29,693 nucleotides of DNA from QHWT01 sp046726015 (GCA_046726015.1 JBKOZS010000183.1:1-29693); one strand, 5' to 3'. Shown: positions 1 to 7,774, counted from the first letter of the stretch. The notes: a model not told the origin generated them from the sequence alone. Program-made: numbers and translations.

Positions 1-1520
1 CCGCCAGTCCACACGGCCGCCGCGCGAATCTTCTGATGATCGCCAAGAGCCGCGTTCGCGCCGCGCACGACCGCGTCGGCCTCCGCGCCGGGCTCCAGGA
101 CCAGGACGGCCTGCACGCGTTCGGCGCTGCTGCCCGCCACTGGCGCGCCCACGACGGCTGATTCACGAACGCCCGGCTGCGCGTTCAACGCCCGTTCGAC
201 ATCCTCCGGAAAGACATTGAGGCCTTCCGGCGTGACGATCATTTCCTTCTTGCGGCCGCGGATATGCAGTTGACCCTGCGAATCGAACTCGCCGATGTCA
301 CCGGTATGAAACCAGCCGTCCTTGAAGGCGGATTGCGTTTCCTCCGGCGCGTTGAAATATCCGCGCGTAACGTTCTCTCCGCGCACGAGGATCTCCCCGT
401 CGTCAGCGATCTTCACTTCGACGCCGGCGATCGGTTTTCCAACCGCGCCACGCGCCGCCCGCAGCGGGTGGTTCAACGTGACGATGGGTGCGGTCTCGGT
501 CAGCCCGTATCCCTGGACGACGACAAAGCCGAGGCGTCCCCAGAACGCTTCCACCTCCGGGTCGAGCGGCGCGGCGCCCACGACCATGGACCAGAACTTG
601 AGCCCGAACATCCTGTGCACACGGCGGTAATGCCACCATCGCCGCGCCCAATGCATGCCCGCGGGCGGCGGTTCCGCTGCTTCCGGCACCATGCGAATGA
701 CGTAGTCGCGCAGTACCTCGAGAATCTTCGGCACGCACACGAGCACCGACACACGACGCTGACGGATCTGCCGAATGATGTCTTCCGGCGCGTAACTGCG
801 CGTGAAGACGACGAGGCCGGGCAGCATTGGCGGCACGAACGTCGCCATCGCCTGGCCGAACATGTGACTGAGCGGCAGCAGGTTCAGAAACCGGATCGGG
901 CTGAAGAGCCGGATGTACTTCCGGTACTTGGCGACCTCGCGCTCGATCGGGACGATATTCGCAAGGATGTTGCGGTGCGTGAGCACGACCCCCTTCGGGT
1001 CCGCTGTCGCGCCTGAGGTAAAAATGATTTCTGCGGTGGTATCGGCATCGAGCTGCGACGCGCGATGTGCGAGGTTTGGGACGGTGTGAGTACCTGCCGC
1101 TTCAGTCCTTCCGCGAGAGAACCTGTGCAGCTTCCAGATCGGCCGCTCCGATCCGAGCCCATCGGCGTCAACCACGTCGCCGACCAGGATCGCTTTCGCG
1201 TCGACAATGGCGGAGACGGTGCGGAGGAAGTCGGCCGAGGCGCGGTAATCGATCGGGACGAGCACCACTCCTTCGAGGAGCGCACCCCATAGCGCCGCGA
1301 TCCACTCAGGGCGGTTCTCGCTCCAGATCGCGATGTGCTGCCCCTTCGCGATACGCGCCTCGTGCAGCCGATCGGCGAACTGCTGCGCCGCGCGCGCGAG
1401 ATCCGCGTATGACCACGACCACGTACGGTACCCGTCGTCGTAGGTGAGAAAGTCGGCGCGCGCTGTCCGCGGATCGGCGGTCACGTCCACGAGAAAATCG
1501 ATCAGCGTGCGCCGCGTCAT
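1..1520 (-). CDS. AMP-forming acyl-CoA ligase (long-chain fatty acid type), C-terminus cut by window edge
   Basis: Activates a carboxylic acid, probably a fatty acid, to an acyl-adenylate and then an acyl-CoA. Translating the minus strand from the ATG at 1520 gives an uninterrupted frame of about 506 residues to the window edge. It contains the P-loop TSGATADPKGVVLTHRN, the motif LLPLSHMFGQAMAT, the adenylate-binding GYGLTET, the hinge region FHTGDIGEFD with GRKKEMIVTPEGLNVFPEDVE, and then LGDHQKIR. Full family members are roughly 550 residues, so only the last few dozen, with the catalytic C-terminal lysine, should be missing. It is divergent to the DAC-domain gene with only 26 bases between the starts. 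The class is secure; the acyl chain length is inferred. Confidence 0.9.
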   Translation of the reverse strand, partial: MTRRTLIDFLVDVTADPRTARADFLTYDDGYRTWSWSYADLARAAQQFADRLHEARIAKGQHIAIWSENRPEWIAALWGALLEGVVLVPIDYRASADFLRTVSAIVDAKAILVGDVVDADGLGSERPIWKLHRFSRGRTEAAGTHTVPNLAHRASQLDADTTAEIIFTSGATADPKGVVLTHRNILANIVPIEREVAKYRKYIRLFSPIRFLNLLPLSHMFGQAMATFVPPMLPGLVVFTRSYAPEDIIRQIRQRRVSVLVCVPKILEVLRDYVIRMVPEAAEPPPAGMHWARRWWHYRRVHRMFGLKFWSMVVGAAPLDPEVEAFWGRLGFVVVQGYGLTETAPIVTLNHPLRAARGAVGKPIAGVEVKIADDGEILVRGENVTRGYFNAPEETQSAFKDGWFHTGDIGEFDSQGQLHIRGRKKEMIVTPEGLNVFPEDVERALNAQPGVRESAVVGAPVAGSSAERVQAVLVLEPGAEADAVVRGANAALGDHQKIRAAAVWTG

Positions 1521-1529
1521 CTGCGTTGA

Positions 1530-1537
1530 ATTATGAT
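1530..1537. promoter_or_regulatory. Candidate bidirectional -10 element between the acyl-CoA ligase and DAC-domain genes
   Basis: The AT-rich octamer ATTATGAT reads TATGAT on the plus strand (1532-1537) and CATAAT on the minus strand (1535-1530). Each hexamer is followed by 9 bases and then an ATG (1547 plus, 1520 minus). With only 26 bases between the starts this is the only promoter-like sequence available, and transcripts would be nearly leaderless. No convincing -35 was seen. Confidence 0.4.
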
Positions 1538-1546
1538 GGAAAACCC

Positions 1547-2914
1547 ATGGCTCTTCCGCCGGTTTTTGCGGCCAGCGCGCTGTACGACAACCTGCTGCAG
1601 GCTGCGCTCCGGCAATTTTTCGATCGCGCGACCTTCGAGACCGAGCCGATCCCGTCGCTGTCGTCCGACGGGCGTCTCGCGATCGAGCCGACCGGCGATC
1701 CGTCCGTTCTCTCTGTGCGATGGTTCGGCACGCGCCACGTGCTGCACGTGCCGGCATCGCGCCCGTTCACGTCGCACGAGGTACGCCTGTCGCGCGCGAT
1801 TGGCGCCGTGCTGGCCGCGCGCTACCGCGCCATCTTCGATCCGAAGCAGATGCTCGAACGCGGCGACCTCTTTCGAGGCGCCATCGAGGATCGCTATATC
1901 GCGGCGTTTCTCGACGAAGGGTCCTACAGCCACTCTGCGGAACAGAAGCGCGCGGATCTCGTGGCGGGCGTCATCGAAGTGCTGCGGGTCGCGGCGCTTT
2001 CGAGCTACGAGAATCGCGCAATTTCATCGGGCGTGCTGCTGCTCGATGGACAGGGGGATCCGCTGCGCACGGAGAGCGCGGCCACGGCGCACGCCTACCG
2101 CTACACGCAGACGCTCACCGGCGTGAAGAGCTTCTTCCGCGTCTGCGACGGAATCCAGACGCTGTTCCTGGCGAACGACGATGGGTTCGTGCTCGATATC
2201 GTCGAACTCGCACGCTGGAGCCGCGAGAGCGGTGTCGCGGCGCGCATGGGCGTCATCTGTCCGGTGGCGTATCGCGCGCATGCGCAGGCGACGTCAGGGA
2301 ACCGCAACATCTGCGTCGTGCTCAGCCCCAATCACGAGATCAAGGTGTTCGCGGAAGGCGTGCAGATGTTCAGCTTCAGCAATGCGCGCTGGCATCTCCT
2401 GGATCTGCACGCGAAGTACCAGCTGTGGGCAGCAGCCGTCGGCAATCACGCGCTCGCCGAACGGGTGCTGCAGACCGCGCTCGATCTTGCCGACGCGCGG
2501 CAGGGCGCACTGTTCGTTGTACTGCGCAACCCGCAGCAGTCGCTGCCGCTCCTGGTCGCGCCCGCGGATCAACTCGACTCGCCGCTGTCCGCGCCGTCTC
2601 CGGGCGTCGCGCCAAGCCGGACGCAATTGATGTACATGTTGCGCGGCCGGACGGCCACCACGATCGATCCGGCCGTGCTGGGGGGCCTTGCGCGGATCGA
2701 CGGTGCGACGGTGATGGACGCGTCGGGCCGGATTCTTGCGATTGGCGCCATCCTGCTGCATCCGGAGCCGATGGAGCCGCATTCGACGCTGGCGGTCGAA
2801 GGCGCACGAACGACCGCGGCCATGGCGGCCGGCCGGTACGGCGCGGTGCTGAAGGTCAGCGAAGACGGTTTGATAACCTTCTACGATCGCCAGGAACGAA
2901 TCTGGGATATCTAG
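1547..2914 (+). CDS. Diadenylate cyclase (DisA_N/DAC-like) domain protein with large N-terminal sensor-like region
   Basis: A 455-residue soluble protein with no signal peptide or membrane segment. The last ~115 residues resemble the DAC domain that makes c-di-AMP from two ATP: D385-G386-A387 in LARIDGATVMDASGRILAIGA fits the DGA motif, and VEGARTTAAMAAGRYGAVLKVSEDGLITFYD fits the segment that normally reads G-T-R-H-R-A-A followed by VSE. Here that segment is G419-A-R-T-T-A-A, so one arginine is kept and the His and second Arg are Thr. The N-terminal ~340 residues match nothing I can name firmly; Pfam has several 'probable sensor' families found in front of DAC domains, and this may be one. 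The ATG at 1547 is preferred to an in-frame TTG at 1526. Cyclase activity is uncertain because of the substitutions. Confidence 0.7.
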   Translation: MALPPVFAASALYDNLLQAALRQFFDRATFETEPIPSLSSDGRLAIEPTGDPSVLSVRWFGTRHVLHVPASRPFTSHEVRLSRAIGAVLAARYRAIFDPKQMLERGDLFRGAIEDRYIAAFLDEGSYSHSAEQKRADLVAGVIEVLRVAALSSYENRAISSGVLLLDGQGDPLRTESAATAHAYRYTQTLTGVKSFFRVCDGIQTLFLANDDGFVLDIVELARWSRESGVAARMGVICPVAYRAHAQATSGNRNICVVLSPNHEIKVFAEGVQMFSFSNARWHLLDLHAKYQLWAAAVGNHALAERVLQTALDLADARQGALFVVLRNPQQSLPLLVAPADQLDSPLSAPSPGVAPSRTQLMYMLRGRTATTIDPAVLGGLARIDGATVMDASGRILAIGAILLHPEPMEPHSTLAVEGARTTAAMAAGRYGAVLKVSEDGLITFYDRQERIWDI

Positions 2915-3022
2915 TAGAACGTTATTCGGAGTTCAGGTCCGGCCGCCCCGTTGTCGCGGCTGGCAGGCTCCTGGTCGAAGCGTAACCAAGACACGTTGGG
3001 ATTTTGTCGAGGTTAGAGGGCA
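2915..3022. other. Short intergenic region
   Basis: It separates the DAC-domain gene from the epimerase gene on the same strand. A purine-rich stretch (GAGG, AGAGGG) just before the ATG at 3023 can serve as ribosome binding site. I see no hairpin or promoter I would defend. Confidence 0.3.
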
Positions 3023-3922
3023 ATGCGCATTTTTCTCACCGGCGGAACCGGCTACGTGGGATCGGCCGTGCTCGACGCCCTGGTGCGCGGCGGGCACACG
3101 GTCGACGCGCTCGTGCGGCACAGCCTGGGGGCCGCGATTGTGCAGGCGCGCGGGGCGTCGCCGGTCCTTGGCGACCTGCTGAGTCCGGAGACGTGGCGTG
3201 ACGCCGCGGCCGCCGCGGATGGCGCCATTCATGCCGCTGCCGAATACGGTCCCCGCGCGCGTCAAGTCGACGAATCCGCCGTGGACGTGCTGACCTCGCT
3301 GCCGCGGAAGGACTCGCGCTTCCTCATTTATACCTCCGGGATCTGGGTGCTCGGGCCGGCCCCCACGCCCGTCGACGAACGCGCGACAGTCAATCCGGCG
3401 GAGCTGGTGTCGTGGCGCCCTGCGCACGAGCAACGCGTGCTCGACGCGTCGGCCTCCGGCGCGCGTGCTGCCGTGATCCGTCCCGGCATCGTGTACGGCG
3501 GCGCGCGCGGCATCGTCGCGGACATTTTCAAGGACGTCGCGAACGGGCTCGTGCGCGTGATTGGCGCCGGCGACAATCACTGGCCGCTGATTTACGAGCG
3601 CGACCTCGGCGATTTGTATCTTCGCGTCGTAAACAATCCCGACGCGTCCGGCGTCTACCACGCCAACGACGAAGGAGACGAGACCGTCAACGACCTCGTG
3701 GACGCGATCGGCTCGCACGCGCAAATTCGTCCGAGCATCCGGCATGTGCCGTTGCCTGAAGCACGGCAGAAGATGGGGCCGTATGCCGATGCGCTTGCGC
3801 TCGACCAGATCGTCCGCAGCCCTCGCGCGCGCGCACTCGGGTGGGAACCAGCGCTGCACTCGGTTGCGGGTAACGCCGCGCGATTGTTCGACGAATGGCG
3901 CCGAGGCCGCGAGGCGGCGTAG
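3023..3922 (+). CDS. NAD(P)-dependent epimerase/dehydratase (extended/atypical SDR)
   Basis: A 299-residue Rossmann-fold protein. The N-terminus MRIFLTGGTGYVGSAVLDAL carries the TGGTGYVG dinucleotide-binding glycine motif (G7-x2-G10-x2-G13). The mid region FLIYTSGIWVLG has the conserved strand and serine, and AAVIRPGIVYGG is the RPxxVYG motif of extended SDRs. The usual YxxxK active site is not evident: the equivalent stretch reads SWRPAHEQ. This is typical of atypical members that act as NAD(P)-dependent reductases or binding proteins. Substrates in this class include nucleotide sugars and small aldehydes or ketones; nothing here fixes which. The next gene starts 61 bases downstream on the same strand, so co-transcription is possible. 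Confidence 0.85.
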   Translation: MRIFLTGGTGYVGSAVLDALVRGGHTVDALVRHSLGAAIVQARGASPVLGDLLSPETWRDAAAAADGAIHAAAEYGPRARQVDESAVDVLTSLPRKDSRFLIYTSGIWVLGPAPTPVDERATVNPAELVSWRPAHEQRVLDASASGARAAVIRPGIVYGGARGIVADIFKDVANGLVRVIGAGDNHWPLIYERDLGDLYLRVVNNPDASGVYHANDEGDETVNDLVDAIGSHAQIRPSIRHVPLPEARQKMGPYADALALDQIVRSPRARALGWEPALHSVAGNAARLFDEWRRGREAA

Positions 3923-3928
3923 GGTCCC

Positions 3929-3966
3929 CGCGAGCGACGGAGCCGGGGTGTGGGGCGGAGCCCCAC
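3929..3966. repeat. GC-rich double-hairpin element ahead of the dienelactone hydrolase gene
   Basis: The 61-base gap holds two nested GC hairpins. CCCCG pairs with CGGGG around a short loop, and a perfect 7-bp stem follows, GTGGGGC (3950-3956) loop GGA GCCCCAC (3960-3966). The second stem ends 4 bases before the GGAGGAGAG ribosome binding site. It could attenuate read-through from the epimerase gene or modulate translation. The GGGGCGGAGCCCC style recurs in intergenic repeats of related genomes as far as I recall, which needs a copy-number check. Confidence 0.55.
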
Positions 3967-3983
3967 CTGAGGAGGAGAGATTG

Positions 3984-4898
3984 ATGCATCGATTGGTCCT
4001 AGCGGCGGCGTGTGCCTTGTTTGCTGCCGCTCCGGCAGTAGCGCAGACGACTGCGGCCCTTGACCCGCATGCCGGTCACATGACCGAACAGCAGCCCGCC
4101 GCCCAGGCAACTGCGACGTCCGCACCACGCAACGACAAGCTGCCACCCGATGCGGACGCCGCAACGGCGCAGCTCAAAGCGTCGCCCCGCCATGCGGAAT
4201 GGGTGGACGTGAAGAGCGGCGAGGGCGCACCTATCAAGTCTTTCGTCGTGTATCCCGAGCGCAAGGACAAGGCCCCGGTCGTCATGGTCATCCACGAGAT
4301 CTTCGGCCTGACCGACTGGGTGCGCGGCGTGGCCGATCAACTCGCGAAGGAAGGCTTCATCGCAGTCGCGCCGGATTTTCTCTCCGGCAAGGCGCCCAAC
4401 GGCGGCGGCAGCCAGGAACTCGGGCCGCAGGAATCGACGCAGGCAATCCGCACCCTGACGCCGGAGGACACCGTCAAGATTCTCGATGCGGTGCGTTCGT
4501 ATGCGCTGACGATTCCGTCCGCGAACGGGAAGGTCGCCACGATCGGATTCTGCTGGGGCGGCGCGACGAGCTTCCGCTACGCGTTGAATCAGCCCGCGCT
4601 CAACGCGGCGGTTTCGTACTACGGTCCGATGCCGACGGAACGGGCTGCATACGAGAAAGCGAAGGCGCCGATTCTTGGTCTCTACGGAGCCAACGACAAT
4701 CGCGTCAACTCCACGATCGAGCCGGCCAAGGCGGAACTCGCGAAGAAGAACGTCACCTACGAACCGCACATCTTCGAAGGTGCGGGACACGGTTTTCTCC
4801 GCCAGCAGGCGGGCTCCGATCAGGCGCCCGGCAACCGGAAAGCAACAGAAGAAGCCTGGCCGATGACACTCGAATTTCTCGGAAAGCACACGAAATAG
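3984..4898 (+). CDS. Exported dienelactone hydrolase family protein
   Basis: An alpha/beta hydrolase of 304 residues. The start is the ATG at 3984, preceded by a strong GGAGGAGAG ribosome binding site and followed by a signal peptide (MHRLVLAAACALFAAAPAVAQ, cleavage after AVAQ). A longer in-frame reading from 3744 would bury the signal peptide and overlap the epimerase, so I reject it. The DLH catalytic triad is visible: Cys190 in IGFCWGGATS, Asp238 in YGANDNRVN and His269 in GAGHGFLRQ. VVMVIHEIFGLTDWVRGVADQLA is the usual oxyanion-hole region. An insertion-like Asp/His-rich N-terminal segment (DPHAGHMTEQQPAAQ) precedes the domain. The family cleaves cyclic lactones or esters; the real substrate is unknown. 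Periplasmic location is inferred. Confidence 0.92.
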   Translation: MHRLVLAAACALFAAAPAVAQTTAALDPHAGHMTEQQPAAQATATSAPRNDKLPPDADAATAQLKASPRHAEWVDVKSGEGAPIKSFVVYPERKDKAPVVMVIHEIFGLTDWVRGVADQLAKEGFIAVAPDFLSGKAPNGGGSQELGPQESTQAIRTLTPEDTVKILDAVRSYALTIPSANGKVATIGFCWGGATSFRYALNQPALNAAVSYYGPMPTERAAYEKAKAPILGLYGANDNRVNSTIEPAKAELAKKNVTYEPHIFEGAGHGFLRQQAGSDQAPGNRKATEEAWPMTLEFLGKHTK

Positions 4899-4904
4899 GC
4901 TCAC

Positions 4905-5007
4905 GACTCAGGACTTATGCCGGCTTAGGCTGAGGGTCTTACGGCTTCAGCCTGCATCAGTCCTTAGTCTCGAGTCGGCCTGAGCCCTGAGCCCTAAGTC
5001 CTGAGCC
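4905..5007. repeat. Inverted array of degenerate heptamers between convergent genes, possible bidirectional terminator
   Basis: The left half is built from units close to GNCTNAG (GACTCAG, GGCTTAG, GGCTGAG). The right half holds the complement CTNAGNC (CTTAGTC, CTGAGCC twice, CTAAGTC, CTGAGCC), including four heptamers in exact 7-base register at 4979-5006. GACTCAGGACTTA (4905-4917) is complementary to TAAGTCCTGAGCC (4995-5007) except at one position, and an inner imperfect stem pairs 4911-4928 with 4946-4963 (14 of 18). The RNA from either strand could fold, so it may terminate both converging genes. Confidence 0.6.
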
Positions 5008-5012
5008 ATTCG

Positions 5013-5672
5013 TCACCGCAAGCCGATCCCGCCGCTCAGCACCATCACGGTCGTGCGGGGTTGCGCGACACCTCCTGCCGGCGTCGCGGGCTGCGGTGAG
5101 ACCGCGTACCAACGAATGTCGACGGAGAACGCCAGGTGGTGGTTGATGAACCACCTCGCACCCGCACCGTAGTTGATCGTCTGTCGGCCAGGCGCATCGC
5201 TGACGGGATCGTCCTCACGGTCGACGTACAGCTTCGACCGTCCGATCCCGCCGCTGATGTAGCTCCACCCGTTGCGGTGCCCGAAGTTGAACGACAGTTG
5301 CGGCGCTAGCGCCGAGAAATGACGCCGCACAACCGGGCTCGGAGGATCCGTCGGGCTCGTCGGGTCGACTGTGCGGCTCCCGCCGCCGATCAGGAACTCT
5401 CCACCGAAGCCGAAGGTGACTTTCTTCAAGCGGAACGGATAGAAGTGCACGCCTCCGCTCAGCCCAAAGCTCCGCTCCGGGACGTTGGCTGCCACGACGG
5501 CGAGATCGTTGGCCACGGAGGGCTCGGCTTTGTGTCGCGCAAAGACCCCTCGCACGTCCGCCACGAACGGACCGACGGGGCGTTGTGGCGTCTGTGCGCC
5601 GGCAGAAGCAGGAAAGAGAAGCAGCAGCAGAAAGGCGCAGCGCAGGACGATCGTCCTGCGGATCCGAAACAT
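5013..5672 (-). CDS. Outer-membrane beta-barrel protein
   Basis: A 219-residue exported protein. The ATG at 5672 begins a clear signal peptide: basic MFRIRRTIVLR, a leucine-rich core and ASAGAQ. Longer readings upstream run through cca in another frame and are rejected. After the signal come alternating hydrophobic and polar strands rich in Gly and aromatic residues (FGLSGGVHFYPF, VTFGFGGEFLIGGG, LSFNFGHRNGWSYISGGIGRSK, YGAGARWFINHHLAFSVDIRWYAV), ending in MVLSGGIGLR. This pattern fits a small 8-strand-type barrel like those called outer membrane beta-barrel domain proteins. The start lies 5 bases after the cca stop. A TATACT hexamer on the minus strand (5685-5680) sits 7 bases before the ATG and may give it its own promoter. 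Ligand unknown. Confidence 0.82.
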   Translation of the reverse strand: MFRIRRTIVLRCAFLLLLLFPASAGAQTPQRPVGPFVADVRGVFARHKAEPSVANDLAVVAANVPERSFGLSGGVHFYPFRLKKVTFGFGGEFLIGGGSRTVDPTSPTDPPSPVVRRHFSALAPQLSFNFGHRNGWSYISGGIGRSKLYVDREDDPVSDAPGRQTINYGAGARWFINHHLAFSVDIRWYAVSPQPATPAGGVAQPRTTVMVLSGGIGLR

Positions 5673-5677
5673 GCGTT

Positions 5678-7087
5678 TCAGTATAGCTGCCTCTCGCGCG
5701 CGAGCTCGCGCGCGAGCGTCATCGCTTGATCGAAGTTCGCGACCGAGCCGTCCAGCTGCCGCTCGTACACCTGGCGCAGCACCTCGCCGACCGCAGGCCC
5801 AGGCGCCACGCCGAGTTCCAGCAGGTGACGTCCTTTCACGAGCGGCTCGGGCGCCGCGTGCTCGACACCAAGCTCGCGCGCACGCGCGAGAAACCGGTCC
5901 ATCGCGGAGCAGTCGAAGCCGCCGCCGCGCCCTTCGCAATCCGACTTCGCCACGCGCGCGAGCAGCTCGAGATCGACCTTCTGCGCAAGCCGCCGGAACG
6001 CGCCGTCACTGACCGGGGGCTGCGCCTTGGCGAACATACCGGGCTTCAGATGATGCGCGACGATCCCGAGCACCTCGCGACGGACGTCGTAGCCCAGCAT
6101 CGAGTGGACATTCAGGCGGTTCAGCAGCGCCGTTGCCGGCGGCACACCTTCCGCTTCGTGCTCGAGCGAACGGATGCGTCCGTCGATGAAAGCGGTCGTC
6201 GCAGGCTTGCCGAGATCGTGGCACACCGCGCCCAGCATCACGGCGACCTGCTGTGGATATGGAAGGTCGTCGATCCGCATGCGGGCCTGGTCGATCACGA
6301 GCAACGTGTGCACCCAGACGTCCCCTTCGGGGTGCCACTCCGGTTCTTGCGGACAACCGACGAGCGCGTCGAGCTCTGGAAACAGCCGTTCGATGACGCC
6401 GAGGTGCAGCGCCAGCGAGAACCCGATCGACGGACGCCTGGCGCGCAGCAGCAGCTTCTCGAATTCCCCCCATATGCGCTCCGCCGGCAGATCGTCGAGC
6501 GGAATCATCCTGCACAGTTCCGCGCTCGCAGGCTCCAGCGTGAACTCGAATCGCGCAGCGAACTGGATCGCGCGCAGTACGCGCAGGCTGTCGTCGGCGA
6601 ACGTGTGCGGGTCGACGACTCGAAGGACGCGGCGTTCGATGTCCTCACGTCCGTGAAACGGGTCGATGTACTCACCGGTCAGCGGATCCCACGCGATCGC
6701 GTTGATGGTGAAATCCCGTCGGCGGGCGGCCTCCTCGAAAGACAACGATGGATCGCCGTTGACCTGGAACCCTTTGTGGCCGCGGCCGATCTTCGATTCG
6801 CGCCGCGGCAGTGACACGTCGAGTCCTGCCACCTTGAACACCGTGAAGCTCTCACCAACGGTGTTGACGCTTCCGATGTTCTGCAGCAGCGTCTTGAGCG
6901 CATCCGCCTCGATGCCGAACACCTCGCTGTCGATGTCCTTGGATGGATGGCCGGCCCTGAGCGCCGTCGAAGGGCCCATGAGCCGGTCGCGCACCCATCC
7001 GCCAACAATCAGGGCGCGGCCGCCATGATCACGAACCAGGCGTGCGATGCGAAGCGCAACCTCGAGCGGATCTTCGGGCGTGCTCAC
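5678..7087 (-). CDS. cca: CCA tRNA nucleotidyltransferase / poly(A) polymerase family protein with HD domain
   Basis: Adds or repairs the 3' CCA end of tRNAs using CTP and ATP. The 469-residue product has the class II head VGGWVRDRLMG (residues 28-38), the metal-binding DID (D51, D53), the ARRRDFTINAIAWDPLTG motif (about 121-137), the VLRVVDPHTFADDSLRVLRAIQFAARFEF neck motifs, and a C-terminal HD domain with VCHDLGKPATT and EHEAEG. The start is GTG at 7087, overlapping the stop of the upstream gene (GTGA). An 8-9 residue insert (PSTALRAG) splits the head motif just before KDID; its DNA is a palindromic dispersed-repeat-like sequence (6955-6974). Whether it adds CC, A or CCA cannot be told from sequence alone. 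Confidence 0.92.
   Translation of the reverse strand: MSTPEDPLEVALRIARLVRDHGGRALIVGGWVRDRLMGPSTALRAGHPSKDIDSEVFGIEADALKTLLQNIGSVNTVGESFTVFKVAGLDVSLPRRESKIGRGHKGFQVNGDPSLSFEEAARRRDFTINAIAWDPLTGEYIDPFHGREDIERRVLRVVDPHTFADDSLRVLRAIQFAARFEFTLEPASAELCRMIPLDDLPAERIWGEFEKLLLRARRPSIGFSLALHLGVIERLFPELDALVGCPQEPEWHPEGDVWVHTLLVIDQARMRIDDLPYPQQVAVMLGAVCHDLGKPATTAFIDGRIRSLEHEAEGVPPATALLNRLNVHSMLGYDVRREVLGIVAHHLKPGMFAKAQPPVSDGAFRRLAQKVDLELLARVAKSDCEGRGGGFDCSAMDRFLARARELGVEHAAPEPLVKGRHLLELGVAPGPAVGEVLRQVYERQLDGSVANFDQAMTLARELARERQLY
6955..6974. repeat. Short palindromic dispersed-repeat-like element inserted in frame in cca
   Basis: CCCTGAGCGCCGTCGAAGGG is a near palindrome (CCCT/AGGG ends, central GGCGC-type core). 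It resembles a CCTTCGACnnnGCTCAGG element that I recall from many GC-rich environmental genomes, often between genes. Here it lies inside the cca reading frame and encodes part of PSTALRAG, between the RDRLMG and KDID motifs that are normally a few residues apart. Confidence 0.55.
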
Positions 7088-7773
7088 GGTCTCGATCCAC
7101 GGACGATGCGGAAGCCGTAGTCGGTGTAGCGGAACGAGGGATCGAGCTTGCTGCGGGCCGAGCAGCGGCTGATCGTTGTCGCGTGACGCCAGGAACCACC
7201 ACGTGATGCCCGCCGCACTCCCGCGATCGGCCCCTGAGGATTGCGCGCCGGCGACGAGGCGTAGTAGTCACGGTCGTGCCAGTCGGCGCACCATTCGTGA
7301 ACGTTCGCGGCAATCCCAAACAGGCCGAAGGTGTTTGGTTCGCCGAGCGCCACCGGCCATGGGCCCTTCAATGGACCGCGCCCGTTGTCGGGAATCCACG
7401 ACGGGATCTCGTCGCCCCACGGATAGGCGTCAGCCATCCGGTCCCCACGCGCGGCACGTTCCCACTCAGCTTCCGTCGGAAGTCGCACCGGGTCGCCATT
7501 GCGCGTCCGCCACTCGCAATAGGCGGTCGCGTCCTGCCAGCTGACGCCAACGACCGGCAGCTCCGGCGCGACGAATTCCGGTGCGTCCCAGTCGCGTGGA
7601 CGTGGATGACCCGTGACCTCCACGAAGCGCGCGTATTCGTTGCGCGTCACCGGGAAGATCGCCATCGCGAACCGATCCACATACACCTCGTGCACCGGCC
7701 GTTCATCGTCCTGGCCGTGCTCGCTGCCCATGAGAAACACGCCCTCGGGTACGTCCGCGAAGCGTGTCTCCAT
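7084..7773 (-). CDS. SUMF1/EgtB/PvdO-type formylglycine-generating-enzyme-like protein
   Basis: A 229-residue protein with the FGE-sulfatase fold. It shows MGSEHGQDDERPVHEVYVDRF, PVTRNEYARFV, PVVGVSWQDATAYCEWR, RLPTEAEWERAAR, YPWGD, NVHEWCADWHD, RGGSWR and GFRIV in the usual order. The start is the ATG at 7773; a longer reading upstream would overlap the dehydrogenase in another frame. True formylglycine-generating enzymes use a pair of cysteines before the GFR end. Here the segment after RGGSWR has only one (ISRCSARS), so copper-dependent sulfatase activation is unlikely. Members without the pair include nonheme-iron oxygenases and pseudo-enzymes. No sulfatase lies nearby. Its stop overlaps the cca start, so the two are probably translationally coupled. 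Confidence 0.88.
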   Translation of the reverse strand: METRFADVPEGVFLMGSEHGQDDERPVHEVYVDRFAMAIFPVTRNEYARFVEVTGHPRPRDWDAPEFVAPELPVVGVSWQDATAYCEWRTRNGDPVRLPTEAEWERAARGDRMADAYPWGDEIPSWIPDNGRGPLKGPWPVALGEPNTFGLFGIAANVHEWCADWHDRDYYASSPARNPQGPIAGVRRASRGGSWRHATTISRCSARSKLDPSFRYTDYGFRIVRGSRP

Positions 7774-7774
7774 T

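Noticed and set aside
1720..2985. Plus-strand ORF of 421 codons overlapping the DAC-domain gene
   Set aside because: Arg/Ala-rich shadow frame; only the 1547-2914 frame shows a coherent fold and motifs.
5726..6814. Plus-strand ORF of 362 codons opposite cca
   Set aside because: No domain, composition typical of an antisense shadow, while the minus strand holds an intact cca.
7084..7773. True formylglycine-generating enzyme
   Set aside because: The required cysteine pair is not present and no sulfatase is near, so only family membership is claimed.
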